From Paenibacillus_G elgii_A (lineage in GTDB: Bacteria > Bacillota > Bacilli > Paenibacillales > NBRC-103111), in assembly GCA_042219835.1 (NCBI GenBank), contig JBHJMN010000004.1, positions 124,001 to 188,000 on the forward strand: a stretch of 64,000 nt of DNA. The letters are read 5' to 3'. Below are positions 8,074-16,207 of this stretch, piece after piece. The notes below the pieces were generated by a model that was not told the DNA's origin, searched no databases, and saw only the letters and a list, made by a program, of their open reading frames with translations. Positions within the stretch are counted from its first letter, which is position 1. Every line of letters begins with the position of its first letter. The position numbers and the translations under genes were made by a program.

Positions 8074-9453
8074 TCATTCGTTCAAGAACGTCGTCGCCCG
8101 ATTTTGAATCAGCTTCGCCACGTCCTCCGCGGACTTTTGGCCCTTGAAGAAAGCATCCGATTCTTTGACTATAATGTCTTCCAGCTTGGAAGGCTTGAAC
8201 GCCACCTGATAGACGGCCCCCGACAGATGCTGCTCCAATCCCTGAAGATCCGCTTCGGTGACTTGGAACGTCTTGCCCTTCTGCGGTCCGAGTTCGTGCG
8301 CCTTGGCGGTCCCGGTTTGGAGCAATTGCTTCACCTGCTTGTGAAATACGGCTTTATTCAGAGGAAAGCCAGCCCGTTCCGGTAAGGGCTGCATCTCCTC
8401 GGACATCAGAAATTTGATAAAATCCCAGGCTTCCTTCTTCACAGCGGATTTCTCGTTTATGCCCATCGTCCGGTAAGTCCGGAAAAAATCTCCGGCTTTT
8501 TGGCCTTCTCCCTTCGGCTTGGAATACAGCTTGGGTTGAGCGAAATTTTCCTTCGGCGTCAAAATATAATCCGCGGGCGAGACGATATGCGTCATCCTGA
8601 AATACGCTTGGCGCGACTCTTCCGTCGCGACCTTCTCGTCAAACATCGACTTCACTTGCTTCATTAAGTTGATAAAGGACTCGGATTGAAAGTTGGCTTT
8701 CCGGTTGACCTGATCGACATACAAGGAAAAATTATTTTTCACCATTTCATTTAACAGTCCGGAGGGATAGGTCATAAAGGCATAACGCTGATCCCCTTTT
8801 TTCGCCAGCACTTTGGCGGTCTCGCTGAACTCACTCCAGGTCCAACGGGCGTCGTCGAAGGTCACCCCTGTTTTCCGGATCGCCTCTTCGTCCCCGACAA
8901 GACCGTACAAGAAGAAGTTGATCGGCATCCCGTAGACGCTGCCGTTCAGCTTGATCCCATTCAAGATGTTTTGAAAATATTGATCCTTCTTAAACTCGGG
9001 GTCCTTCTCCATCATGTCGCTCAAATTGGCAAGTACTTTCTTATTTACATAGTTATCCATAGGCAGCAGGTCCATCTCCACCAGATCCGGCCCTTTCCCG
9101 GATAACATTTGCGTATTCGTTTTTTTGATAAAGTTTTCCACATTCTCCTCGCCGTGACTATCGTCCGTCGGGACATAGTGAAGCTGGATCTCGATATTCG
9201 GGTGCTTTTCCTCATATTTGCGCTTCGCGTCTTTGAAAAAATCGTCCTCAAAAAACGTCGAGAGCACAACCGTCTTCTTGTCGCCCTGCGTCTGGGTGGA
9301 TTCGGTGGGCTTGTTTGCGGTTTCCGCTTGGGCCTCGTTCTTGTTCGGCCCGCCTTCCGGCTGCGCCGCTCCTCCATGGCCTCCACCGGCGCTGCAAGCC
9401 GTTGCCGCGATCATCAATAGGCAGCCGCTTAGGCCTAGCCATGCTTTTCTCAT
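8074..9453 (-). CDS. Extracellular sugar-type solute-binding lipoprotein
   Basis: 459 residues, family 1 solute-binding protein. The lipoprotein signal ends in ATAC with Cys at residue 20, followed by a Gly/Gln/Glu-rich linker to about residue 57 (it contains TANKPTESTQTQGDKK). The fold begins at VVLSTFFEDDFFKDAKRKYEE, with the typical N-terminal lobe and a C-terminal MGINEKSAVKKEAWDFIKFL motif. ATG 9453 has AGGAGG nine bases upstream. The gene lies 28 bases after the polysaccharide deacetylase stop, so they share a transcript; the two permeases are on the next transcript. Such proteins usually deliver oligosaccharides to MalFG-type permeases. Here the deacetylase neighbour suggests a wall- or exopolysaccharide-derived ligand, which is inference. 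Confidence 0.9.
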   Translation of the reverse strand: MRKAWLGLSGCLLMIAATACSAGGGHGGAAQPEGGPNKNEAQAETANKPTESTQTQGDKKTVVLSTFFEDDFFKDAKRKYEEKHPNIEIQLHYVPTDDSHGEENVENFIKKTNTQMLSGKGPDLVEMDLLPMDNYVNKKVLANLSDMMEKDPEFKKDQYFQNILNGIKLNGSVYGMPINFFLYGLVGDEEAIRKTGVTFDDARWTWSEFSETAKVLAKKGDQRYAFMTYPSGLLNEMVKNNFSLYVDQVNRKANFQSESFINLMKQVKSMFDEKVATEESRQAYFRMTHIVSPADYILTPKENFAQPKLYSKPKGEGQKAGDFFRTYRTMGINEKSAVKKEAWDFIKFLMSEEMQPLPERAGFPLNKAVFHKQVKQLLQTGTAKAHELGPQKGKTFQVTEADLQGLEQHLSGAVYQVAFKPSKLEDIIVKESDAFFKGQKSAEDVAKLIQNRATTFLNE

Positions 9454-9481
9454 TTCTCCATGCCTCCTGTTAAGAGCTATT

Positions 9482-10225
9482 TTATTTCAATTCATCTACT
9501 GTCACAAACGAATAGCCTTCTTCCTGCAATTCCTCGATCATCTTAGGCAGGCATTCGATCGTGTTGCTCAGATCGCCTTTTTTGCCGCCGAAGCTGTGCA
9601 TCAGAATGATGCCTCCGGGTTTTAGATTCGCTTTGACGTTCTTCAGCATGTCCTCCGGCGTCGTTCCCGCCCAATCGCGCGTATCGACATTCCATAGCAC
9701 ATTGTGCTGACCGTTTTGTTCAATGGCTTTGGTCACTTTATTGGAAACCGCCCCGTAAGGCGTCCGGACATACTTAGGGGCCTCGCCCGTTGCGTTCTGG
9801 ATCACCTTGTTCAGCTTGACGATTTCATTGTTGATCTGCTGTCCGCTCAGCTTGGTCAGATCCTTGTGGCTCCACGTATGATTCCCCAGCATATGCCCTT
9901 CCTTTACGATGCGGGATAGAACGTTCGGGTACTTCTCCGCCTGATAGCCGACGACAAAAAAAGTCGCTTTCGCGTTATACTTCTTCAAAATGTCCAAAAT
10001 TTTGACGGTATATTTCGCATCCGGGCCATCGTCAAAGGTCAATGCGACCTGCTTATCCTTCTTCGGCGGCTTCGGGTTCGCCTGACTCTGGACTTGCTCT
10101 CCCTTCACCTCTCTTACTTTTGCCTCCGTCTGGGGGAGCATCGCATAGGCGATGAAATAGCCGGACAGTATCGCGAGCACAACGACACCAATCCGCAAAC
10201 GCAGCAGTTGTTTTGTCCTCTTCAT
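9482..10225 (-). CDS. Membrane-anchored polysaccharide deacetylase (NodB homology)
   Basis: 247 residues. One N-terminal membrane segment (about 12-30) anchors an extracellular NodB domain. Carbohydrate esterase family 4 motifs are in order: TFDDGPD (about 63-69), the zinc-binding HTWSH, RTPYG, DTRDW and LMHSFG. These enzymes remove N- or O-acetyl groups from chitin, peptidoglycan or exopolysaccharide. The last motif has HSF where many have HD, but the essential His is kept. It heads a two-gene transcript with the solute-binding protein, from the twin-repeat promoter at 10270-10320. The substrate is unknown. Confidence 0.9.
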   Translation of the reverse strand: MKRTKQLLRLRIGVVVLAILSGYFIAYAMLPQTEAKVREVKGEQVQSQANPKPPKKDKQVALTFDDGPDAKYTVKILDILKKYNAKATFFVVGYQAEKYPNVLSRIVKEGHMLGNHTWSHKDLTKLSGQQINNEIVKLNKVIQNATGEAPKYVRTPYGAVSNKVTKAIEQNGQHNVLWNVDTRDWAGTTPEDMLKNVKANLKPGGIILMHSFGGKKGDLSNTIECLPKMIEELQEEGYSFVTVDELK

Positions 10226-10269
10226 CTCGTTCTACCTTTCTATGAAATTTGTTTCCCTAAACCTAGTTA

Positions 10270-10320
10270 TAAGTCAACATTGTTACCAAAACTTCTCCAA
10301 CTTGTAAACAAAATGTAACC
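10270..10320 (-). promoter_or_regulatory. Shared twin-repeat promoter B, upstream of the deacetylase gene
   Basis: On the minus strand TTTTGTTTACA (plus 10303-10313) and TTTTGGTAACA (plus 10281-10291) lie 22 bases apart, with GAGAAG directly before the second repeat as in promoter A. TTATAACT (-10) follows at the same distance. The two promoters share ACATTTTGTTTACA and GAGAAGTTTT exactly. Confidence 0.6.
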
Positions 10321-10389
10321 GCGCAGCCAAAAAGGACAATTTTTCAACAAAAAATCCCCGCATCTTGCGCAGCAAGACACAGGGACGCT

Positions 10390-11517
10390 TCATTTAAATT
10401 CGATAATAAATAGGGAGTTGTTCTGGGAAAAAGGGGCGGCACTCGGAGCGCTGACGGAAGGACGGGATTCATACAATTTCCTTCCGTTCAGCAACATCCT
10501 CCGGTTGTCTGGACTCCACTCGATTTGCTCGGGAACGATTCCCTTGTAGATTTCTTTTTCGTTCATGATATTGTTTCCTTGCAGCTTAGCCACGTACAGA
10601 TTTTCGCGGCCTTTGGAGTAGGCGATATATTTGCGGTCGCGCGAGAGCTGAAACACGCCGCTCCGTTCAAGCAAAATGGCTGTCTTCGCGTTCCGGCGGT
10701 CGAATAACGTTAACGAGCCTTCCTCCCCGACAAAGACGATTTGGTCGTCATTCACAAAATCGCTGTTTCCCTCGCTGCTTACGGGATGCTCATATTGGCT
10801 TATGAAGGCATCGCCTTGAAATGAACCGAAAACGATGTATGCCTGACGAACCGCTATTTTGAAAATTAACGCACTCGCCCCGTCATCCGAAACCTGCACG
10901 GAGTAAAAGTGATGGTTACCCGTTTTCCCGGGGAACTTGAATTCCTTCACCTCCTGACGCGTCATGTCATAAACGACAATGACAGCTTCCTGGTTCCCGT
11001 TCTCTTGCACAAAGGAGACGTATCGCCCGTTATTCGACCACGACATCTGCCACGTCACGACAACACCCTCTTTGCTGGCCCATTCCCGCAGTACGGTTTG
11101 CTTTTGATCCGCCAAATGAAGCAGCATTAGTTTCTCTTTGCCGCCGGTCTGAACGGAAAACGAAGCATATGCGCCGTCGGCAGATACTTTAACGCCGTGC
11201 ACAAATCCATTGATGTCCGGCCATGACTGCCGGGTCTTGAGTTCGTAGTCCAACTGCTCGAAGCTTCGCCCCCGGCCTCTTTTACCAAAATATCCAAGCA
11301 CGTGTTCCTTGTCGGTCCAACCGAACAGTTCGCCATCCTCGTTCTCCGGCAGCTTATAGATTTTGTTCACTTCGAATGTCTCGCCAAAGCTCTGCAGCTC
11401 GCAGCCTTCTTCTGCGTTGGGAATAATAACGGTCTTCGATTTCAGCGCCCCCGTACAGCCGGTGAAGATAACGGCCAGCAGAACATACGCCACCGCCCAC
11501 AGGAATATCCGTTTCAT
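10390..11517 (-). CDS. Beta-propeller (TolB/WD40-like) lipoprotein
   Basis: 375 residues with a lipoprotein signal ending FTGC (Cys about 21). The mature part has repeated four-strand blades typical of TolB/PD40-like propellers: VKVSADGAYASFSVQ, MSWSNNGRYVSFVQE, VQVSDDGASALIFKI and IEWSPDNRRMLLNGR. The ATG overlaps the TGA of the histidine kinase gene by four bases, so it is the third gene of the response regulator-kinase-lipoprotein operon. An extracellular propeller coupled to a sensor kinase may take part in signal sensing, which is inference from position. The specific family is not recognised. Confidence 0.8.
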   Translation of the reverse strand: MKRIFLWAVAYVLLAVIFTGCTGALKSKTVIIPNAEEGCELQSFGETFEVNKIYKLPENEDGELFGWTDKEHVLGYFGKRGRGRSFEQLDYELKTRQSWPDINGFVHGVKVSADGAYASFSVQTGGKEKLMLLHLADQKQTVLREWASKEGVVVTWQMSWSNNGRYVSFVQENGNQEAVIVVYDMTRQEVKEFKFPGKTGNHHFYSVQVSDDGASALIFKIAVRQAYIVFGSFQGDAFISQYEHPVSSEGNSDFVNDDQIVFVGEEGSLTLFDRRNAKTAILLERSGVFQLSRDRKYIAYSKGRENLYVAKLQGNNIMNEKEIYKGIVPEQIEWSPDNRRMLLNGRKLYESRPSVSAPSAAPFSQNNSLFIIEFK

Positions 11518-12986
11518 TCTGTAGTTCCTCTCTTCGGCTTCGTATAAGGAAGTTCAATCGCTACGCTCGTTTCAAGATCGGCGCTACGGATCTCGATGCT
11601 TCCCTGATGGTCGTCGACAATCGCTTTGCAGATGCTGAGTCCTAAGCCGCAGCTGCCCAATTCTTTGGACTTCCGCATATTGGCCCGGTAGAACGGCTCG
11701 AAAATTTTCGCCAAATCCTCCGGACGGATGTCTTCCCCTTGATTCGCAACCGTTATGTGCACGCAGCCGGAGACAAGCGTTGCCTTCACCGAAATAGCCG
11801 TATGCGCGAAGCCGTACTTAATCGCATTATCGATAATATTGATGAACAATTGCCTTAGTTTGGGTTCGCTTCCATCAACCCACAGCCCATCCTCCACCTC
11901 GCAGCGAATTGTTTTCCAGTATCGCTCGGCTTTAAACTTCATGCCCTCGCCGACGTCTTGAAGCAGCCGCCCGGCCAACACAGGCTCGAACGCTTCCCGG
12001 TCTGACGTTTCCTTGGAAAGCTCCAATAATTTAACCACCATATCGTGGAGCCTCTTGCTTTCGTCGACGATATGATTCATGCCTTTGTCGAAGAAGGCTT
12101 CGTCGGTTTGCCCGTTTTCCTTGATCATTTGGGCGTAGCCCAGGATAGACGTGAGCGGCGTTTTCAATTCGTGCGTCACATTGTCGAAAAACTGCTTGCG
12201 ATGGCGGTTCAATTCCTCCAAGCGGTCCCGGTCCTTTTGGATGCGTCCGATCTGGGCCTTGATCTTTTCGATCATCGTACCGAAGTTATCCGCCAGCTGG
12301 CCGATCTCGTCTTTCCTTCGGAACGAGAGGCGGATATCCAGATTGCCATTCGTCACTTCCGTCGAAGCCTTGGTCAGCTTGACGATCGGGATCGTGATGT
12401 TTCGCGATAAAATATACGAAAAGATAAACGCAGCAGCGAAGATGGCGATCGTAACGTACGAAATAAAATCCAAAATATGCCTGCTTTGCTCATACAGCAA
12501 GGAAAAGTCTTTGGCAAAGCGCAAAATCCCTACTTTTTGCCCGTCGATGACGACCGGATACGAGTAGTAAGCTTCCGCCGTGCTATCCGTGTAGTTGATC
12601 GTGTAAGAAGTTTTGCCGTTCAAGGCATGGTCCAGATCGTCGCCTGCCGTATTCGAGCTTTTCCACCCGGCCGAAGCATAGACCAGCTCTCCATTTATGC
12701 CGTAAGCGCTAACCTCGCCGGAAGAGACCTGCCGAAGCTCTTCCACCACGTCTTTCGCCATTTGGCGGAAATAGATCTCGTCGTTGCCAAAATGGTTAAT
12801 CATAAAAGCCTGCCTGACATAGACGCTGCTGTTCTTCTTGAGGCCGATCAAGTCTTGGGTAATGATCTTCTCGTTGCTTGTCTCGATAATCTGAACGATA
12901 AAGTGGTTGAGTAACAAAAACGAGGCGGCAAAAATAACAAAGAGACCCAATAAAAATTTTACCTTGATGGTTGGAGTCGGGATCAT
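11514..12986 (-). CDS. Membrane sensor histidine kinase of the envelope regulon
   Basis: 490 residues. Membrane segments at about 14-36 and 177-200 flank an extracellular sensor of about 140 residues. HAMP follows (about 200-252), then HisKA with the phosphorylated His in FFDNVTHELKTPLTS, then HATPase_c with the N box IIDNAIKYG and G boxes (GLGLSICKAI). The start is ATG 12986 with AGGTGG nine bases upstream, 4 bases after the response regulator stop. The kinase overlaps the lipoprotein gene downstream. It pairs with the OmpR-type regulator encoded just upstream and probably controls the deacetylase and lipoprotein promoters. The signal is unknown. Confidence 0.93.
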   Translation of the reverse strand: MIPTPTIKVKFLLGLFVIFAASFLLLNHFIVQIIETSNEKIITQDLIGLKKNSSVYVRQAFMINHFGNDEIYFRQMAKDVVEELRQVSSGEVSAYGINGELVYASAGWKSSNTAGDDLDHALNGKTSYTINYTDSTAEAYYSYPVVIDGQKVGILRFAKDFSLLYEQSRHILDFISYVTIAIFAAAFIFSYILSRNITIPIVKLTKASTEVTNGNLDIRLSFRRKDEIGQLADNFGTMIEKIKAQIGRIQKDRDRLEELNRHRKQFFDNVTHELKTPLTSILGYAQMIKENGQTDEAFFDKGMNHIVDESKRLHDMVVKLLELSKETSDREAFEPVLAGRLLQDVGEGMKFKAERYWKTIRCEVEDGLWVDGSEPKLRQLFINIIDNAIKYGFAHTAISVKATLVSGCVHITVANQGEDIRPEDLAKIFEPFYRANMRKSKELGSCGLGLSICKAIVDDHQGSIEIRSADLETSVAIELPYTKPKRGTTE

Positions 12987-12990
12987 GCCA

Positions 12991-13686
12991 TCAATCCACC
13001 TGTTTGTCAAATTTATACCCAACGCCGAACACGGTCACGATCACGTCACCCGCCTCCAGCTTTTTGCGCAGCCGTTGGATATGAATATCGACCGTTCGCG
13101 TATCGCCGACATATTCGTAGCCCCATATGAAGTCCAGCAGCTCCGTCCGGGTGAATATTTTGCCCCGGTGCCGGTACAGCGTCATCAGAAGATCGAATTC
13201 CTTGGGCGTCAGTTCGACGATCTCGCTATTTTTCCGGACCAGCCGCTCGCTTTCGGTGATTTCAATATTTTTGAACCGAATCGGCTCGTCGGCCGGCTCT
13301 TCAGCAGGCTTATGGGGATGAGTCATTCTCCGGAGTATCGTTCGGATGCGCGCGATCACTTCCCGGAGATCGAACGGCTTGGTAATATAGTCGTCAGCGC
13401 CAAACTCCAGTCCGACAATTTTGTCCGTAATGTCCGATTTGGCCGTCAGCATGATGATCGGAATGTTCCGGGTCTCCGTTACCTTTTTGCATATATCGAG
13501 CCCGCTGACGTCCGGAAGCATCCAGTCAAGCAGCAGCAGGTCCGGCTGGAATTGTTCAATGGCCTTGAGCCCGTCCGCTCCGGTATGGGCGATCGTCGTA
13601 AGAAAGCCTTCTTTATTCAAGCCGTAGGCCAGCAAATCCGCGATAGCTTCTTCGTCTTCGATAATTAAAACTTTCACTTTGTCCAT
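12991..13686 (-). CDS. OmpR/PhoB-family response regulator
   Basis: 231 residues from ATG 13686, which has GGAG 8 bases upstream; the frame is open to 13728 without support. The receiver domain carries the acidic pair E10/D11, phospho-acceptor D54 (LLLLDWMLPDVSG), T81 and K103 (DDYITKPF). The C-terminal winged helix (about 130-230) has LTPKEFDLLMTL and RTVDIHIQRLRKKL, so DNA binding to direct repeats is expected. It starts the operon with the kinase and propeller lipoprotein. The 22-base-spaced repeats at 8026-8058 and 10281-10313 are candidate sites. Confidence 0.93.
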   Translation of the reverse strand: MDKVKVLIIEDEEAIADLLAYGLNKEGFLTTIAHTGADGLKAIEQFQPDLLLLDWMLPDVSGLDICKKVTETRNIPIIMLTAKSDITDKIVGLEFGADDYITKPFDLREVIARIRTILRRMTHPHKPAEEPADEPIRFKNIEITESERLVRKNSEIVELTPKEFDLLMTLYRHRGKIFTRTELLDFIWGYEYVGDTRTVDIHIQRLRKKLEAGDVIVTVFGVGYKFDKQVD

Positions 13687-13746
13687 CTTGTCCACTCCGT
13701 TCCTACCGAACATGGTAGCATACCTCATGGCTTTCGATCTACTTCA

Positions 13747-13990
13747 GTGTTGAAAGTACCAGCACTTGAGCCAGACAAGAAGCGGCAGATCGAGGAGCTG
13801 ATAGCTCAGCTCGGCAAATATCAGCGCAGGATCAAGCTGGTTAGCGTACTGGTGGCGATGCTGACGACCTGCATTATCAGCGGTGCGGAGGTTCATTTTT
13901 CTATTGACGATTCCCTTTCTGATCCTCACTCCGTTCGTGAGCCGCTTATACTACATCCTGTTACTCCGCCGGCCCCCGCCCTATCTTGTA
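13747..13990 (+). pseudogene. Possible frameshifted small membrane protein
   Basis: Two frames look like halves of one small membrane protein. Frame 1 from 13747 gives a charged helix then a hydrophobic stretch (PDKKRQIEELIAQLGKYQRR, then LVSVLVAMLTTCIIS). The frame one base on, from about 13883, gives a second membrane segment (RRFIFLLTIPFLILTPFVSR, then LYYILLLRRPPP). Removing one G near 13878 would join them. There is no convincing ribosome binding site, and the second half has no stop before it enters the convergent phosphoesterase gene. It could be a decayed gene or chance; confidence is low. Confidence 0.3.
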
Positions 13991-14781
13991 AAAATGCACA
14001 CCTTGGCATCGACGTTCAAGACTTGCGTTCCGCCGGGCAGGCAAGCCAGCGGGTCGTCCCAATGGGAATGGCCGCAGAATACGAGCGCTTCCGGCCCGCT
14101 CTCCAGTACAGCGCGAATTTCGGGACTGCCTGCGCATCCCCGCTCCGGCACATCCGGGCTTTGGTGAAGCAGCAGCGCATGAGGCTGCTTATTAAGCAGC
14201 TTGCGCAACGCTTGCAGGTAGTCCGCTTCCGCCATCCGGTTCGGCTTGTCCGGTCTGCCGATCACGCCTCCAAGACCGCCCCAGGCCGCGCCGCCGAATT
14301 CGACAACTCCCGGCCGGTCGATTAGACAAATGTTGCTTCTGCCGGAAAGCTGCCGCTTCTTGGCATCGTCCATCAGATCGTGATTGCCGGCCACTCCGAC
14401 GACCCAGCGAAACGATTCGCCGAATTTAAACCATACGCCGGACGGGTCGCCGCTGCCCCCTCGCTGGAGGTCGCCATACAGATCGCCGCATAGCAGGACG
14501 CCGACCTGATCGGGAGTAATATCGGGCCGCTCGATGCCGATCAGCAGCGACAAATAATCGGGAAGTCCTTCGCCGAGCATAACGTCCTTCCCGTCCGTGG
14601 TCCGCATCATCCCCTGCAAATCGGAGGTCACGATCAGCGCGTCGACCGATGACGGCAAAGCGCTCATCCGCCCCACGTACACAGGCAGCTGCGCTTCCTC
14701 GATACCGCCCGAGCCGGTTGCGTTCCGGTAGGCGAAGTATTCTACAGGCTCCGCGCCAAGCGATTCGATCCTCATGATCAT
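13981..14781 (-). CDS. Calcineurin-like metallophosphoesterase
   Basis: 266 residues with the metallophosphatase signature motifs in order: VTSDLQG (a D-x-x-G variant of DxH, about 50-57), CGDLYGD (GDxxD-like, about 97-104), AGNHD (about 130-134), a loop HQSPD (about 208), and CGHSHWD (about 237-243). The first motif has Gln where His is common, so metal ligation there may differ. The start overlaps the end of the upstream hypothetical gene by four bases (ATGA type), so the two are translationally coupled. The substrate is unknown. The stop lies at the 3' edge, with no terminator seen. Confidence 0.85.
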   Translation of the reverse strand: MIMRIESLGAEPVEYFAYRNATGSGGIEEAQLPVYVGRMSALPSSVDALIVTSDLQGMMRTTDGKDVMLGEGLPDYLSLLIGIERPDITPDQVGVLLCGDLYGDLQRGGSGDPSGVWFKFGESFRWVVGVAGNHDLMDDAKKRQLSGRSNICLIDRPGVVEFGGAAWGGLGGVIGRPDKPNRMAEADYLQALRKLLNKQPHALLLHQSPDVPERGCAGSPEIRAVLESGPEALVFCGHSHWDDPLACLPGGTQVLNVDAKVCIFTR

Positions 14782-15434
14782 GATAACCTGCTCCGGTCCG
14801 TCACCGTAATTCCTAAAGCTTCAAGCTCCGGAACAACTTCCTCTACGTTTCGTTCCGGATTCAGGGAACGGATCGCCTCGACGCTGATCGCTGGGGCCAC
14901 ATACAAGACTTTGATGGGCTCGATCGGTATCGGCATGTCGAAGTAGCCTTCCGCCCAGTCCGCATAGTTCTCCGGCGTTTCGCAGATCGTTCCGAGCAAA
15001 AAATCCGAGCCGTCGTCTGCGCCTTTCGGTATCCGCACTTTCCCCGTTCTCCACTGCGTGTCGCCGGTTTCACGCCATATGCAGAAGGTTACGTCTTCTT
15101 TCTCCAGCGCTTCATCCTCAAGCAAAGCCAGCAAAGCTTCCGGCGTCCCGTCGTAAATTCCCGGCCATACCGCATACTCGTCCCGGGCGTGCGGGCTTAG
15201 CTCGGATTCGTGGTCGAACCCTTTCAAAATGACGCCCTCCGGCGCAAACAAAACGTACAAGCAGTCTCCGGCGCCGTTGTCGATTTTTGCAAGCGAGACG
15301 TTTGGCGTCCAATTCGGAACAAACGTATGATACCGGAGCCATTCTTCCGGGCATAAGATCATGTCCAAGGCCGCAAGAGTCAACAAGCGCCGCTTCAAAT
15401 CGTCCGGTTCCGGCAAAACAGTCCGTGATGTCAT
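14778..15434 (-). CDS. Hypothetical protein coupled to the metallophosphoesterase
   Basis: 218 residues with no signal peptide or membrane segment and an acidic composition. The N-terminal helix (PEPDDLKRRLLTLAALDMIL) is followed by a beta-rich segment (NVSLAKIDNGAGDCLYVLFA, then GVILKGFDHESE). A mid-region has FCIWRETGDTQWRTGKVRIP, and the C-terminal part ends in a helix-rich region. I do not recognise the family. Its stop overlaps the phosphoesterase start, so the pair is probably made together and may act together. An AT-rich spacer upstream (15435-15640) separates it from the divergent methyltransferase. Confidence 0.75.
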   Translation of the reverse strand: MTSRTVLPEPDDLKRRLLTLAALDMILCPEEWLRYHTFVPNWTPNVSLAKIDNGAGDCLYVLFAPEGVILKGFDHESELSPHARDEYAVWPGIYDGTPEALLALLEDEALEKEDVTFCIWRETGDTQWRTGKVRIPKGADDGSDFLLGTICETPENYADWAEGYFDMPIPIEPIKVLYVAPAISVEAIRSLNPERNVEEVVPELEALGITVTDRSRLS

Positions 15435-15544
15435 CCTCGATCCCCTTTCTTTGTACAGAAGTTCGGAACGTGCGGAACATGTATCATTTTAACAAAAATG
15501 TTGCCGCAAACCTACACGCCGAATAATTTGGTTTATCCCGCTTT

Positions 15545-15598
15545 AACAATTCTTCAGAATTCCTTTGGAAATTTCCGTGCTCGTTCTGAAGATTTGTT
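15545..15598. repeat. Long inverted repeat in the divergent spacer
   Basis: AACAATTCTTCAGAA (15545-15559) and TTCTGAAGATTTGTT (15584-15598) are inverted copies matching at 14 of 15 positions, with 24 bases between them. No T-run follows on either strand, so it is not a terminator. It may be an operator or a 5' UTR stem-loop of the methyltransferase. Confidence 0.6.
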
Positions 15599-15640
15599 GG
15601 ATAGGATGAAGAAAACAGATGGAGAAGGGAGAGTATTGGT

Positions 15641-16207
15641 ATGAGCACGCTTCAGGAAAAGCTGCTGTTCTTGTATAAGTTCTCGCGCGCGCCTCAACAA
15701 ATCGGCAGCGTGACGCCAAGCTCCGCGTTTTTGGCAAAAAAGATGGTCGAATCGGTAGCCTGGGAGAACGTGAACGCTGCCGCGGAGCTTGGCGCTGGTA
15801 CAGGCGCAATTACGGAATATATTCAGAAGGCCAAAAAAGACAATACCCGCGTTCTTTTGTTCGAACGAGATGCGGAGCTTCGCGGTCGGCTGCAAGAGAG
15901 ATTTGCCGACTGCGCCTGTTACGACGATGCCCGATGTTTGCAATCCGTTGTACGGGCAGAAGGAATCGATTCGCTCGACTGCGTAATCAGCGGACTTCCG
16001 TATTTCAATTTCCCGCAAAGCCTGCGCGATCGGCTTCTTAGCGAAATTACTGCCTCCCTCAGACCGGGCGGACAGTTTGTCGCTTTTCAATATTCGAAGC
16101 AAATGCGCAGGCAGTTCAGCAGACAATTCGCCATAGAAGGGATTCATCTCGTTCCGTTCAATGTTCCTCCGGCATTCGTGTATGTATGCCGTAAGCAGGA
16201 GGGCTGA
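15641..16207 (+). CDS. Class I SAM-dependent methyltransferase (PmtA/KsgA-like)
   Basis: 188 residues. The start is ATG 15641 behind GGAGAGG-like sequence. The SAM-binding motif I is AAELGAGTGAITEYI (about 46-60), motif II ends in LLFERDAEL, and motif IV is VISGLPYFNFP. The layout resembles bacterial phospholipid N-methyltransferases and rRNA dimethyltransferases: an N-terminal helix with QIGSVTPSSAFLAKKMV, and a YFNFP motif near the active site. Membrane lipid methylation is one option, but small-molecule or RNA targets cannot be excluded. A small gene follows with overlapping or adjacent start. Confidence 0.82.
   Translation: MSTLQEKLLFLYKFSRAPQQIGSVTPSSAFLAKKMVESVAWENVNAAAELGAGTGAITEYIQKAKKDNTRVLLFERDAELRGRLQERFADCACYDDARCLQSVVRAEGIDSLDCVISGLPYFNFPQSLRDRLLSEITASLRPGGQFVAFQYSKQMRRQFSRQFAIEGIHLVPFNVPPAFVYVCRKQEG

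Noticed and set aside
15545..15598. Terminator between the hypothetical gene and methyltransferase
   Set aside because: Strong inverted repeat but no T-run on either strand.
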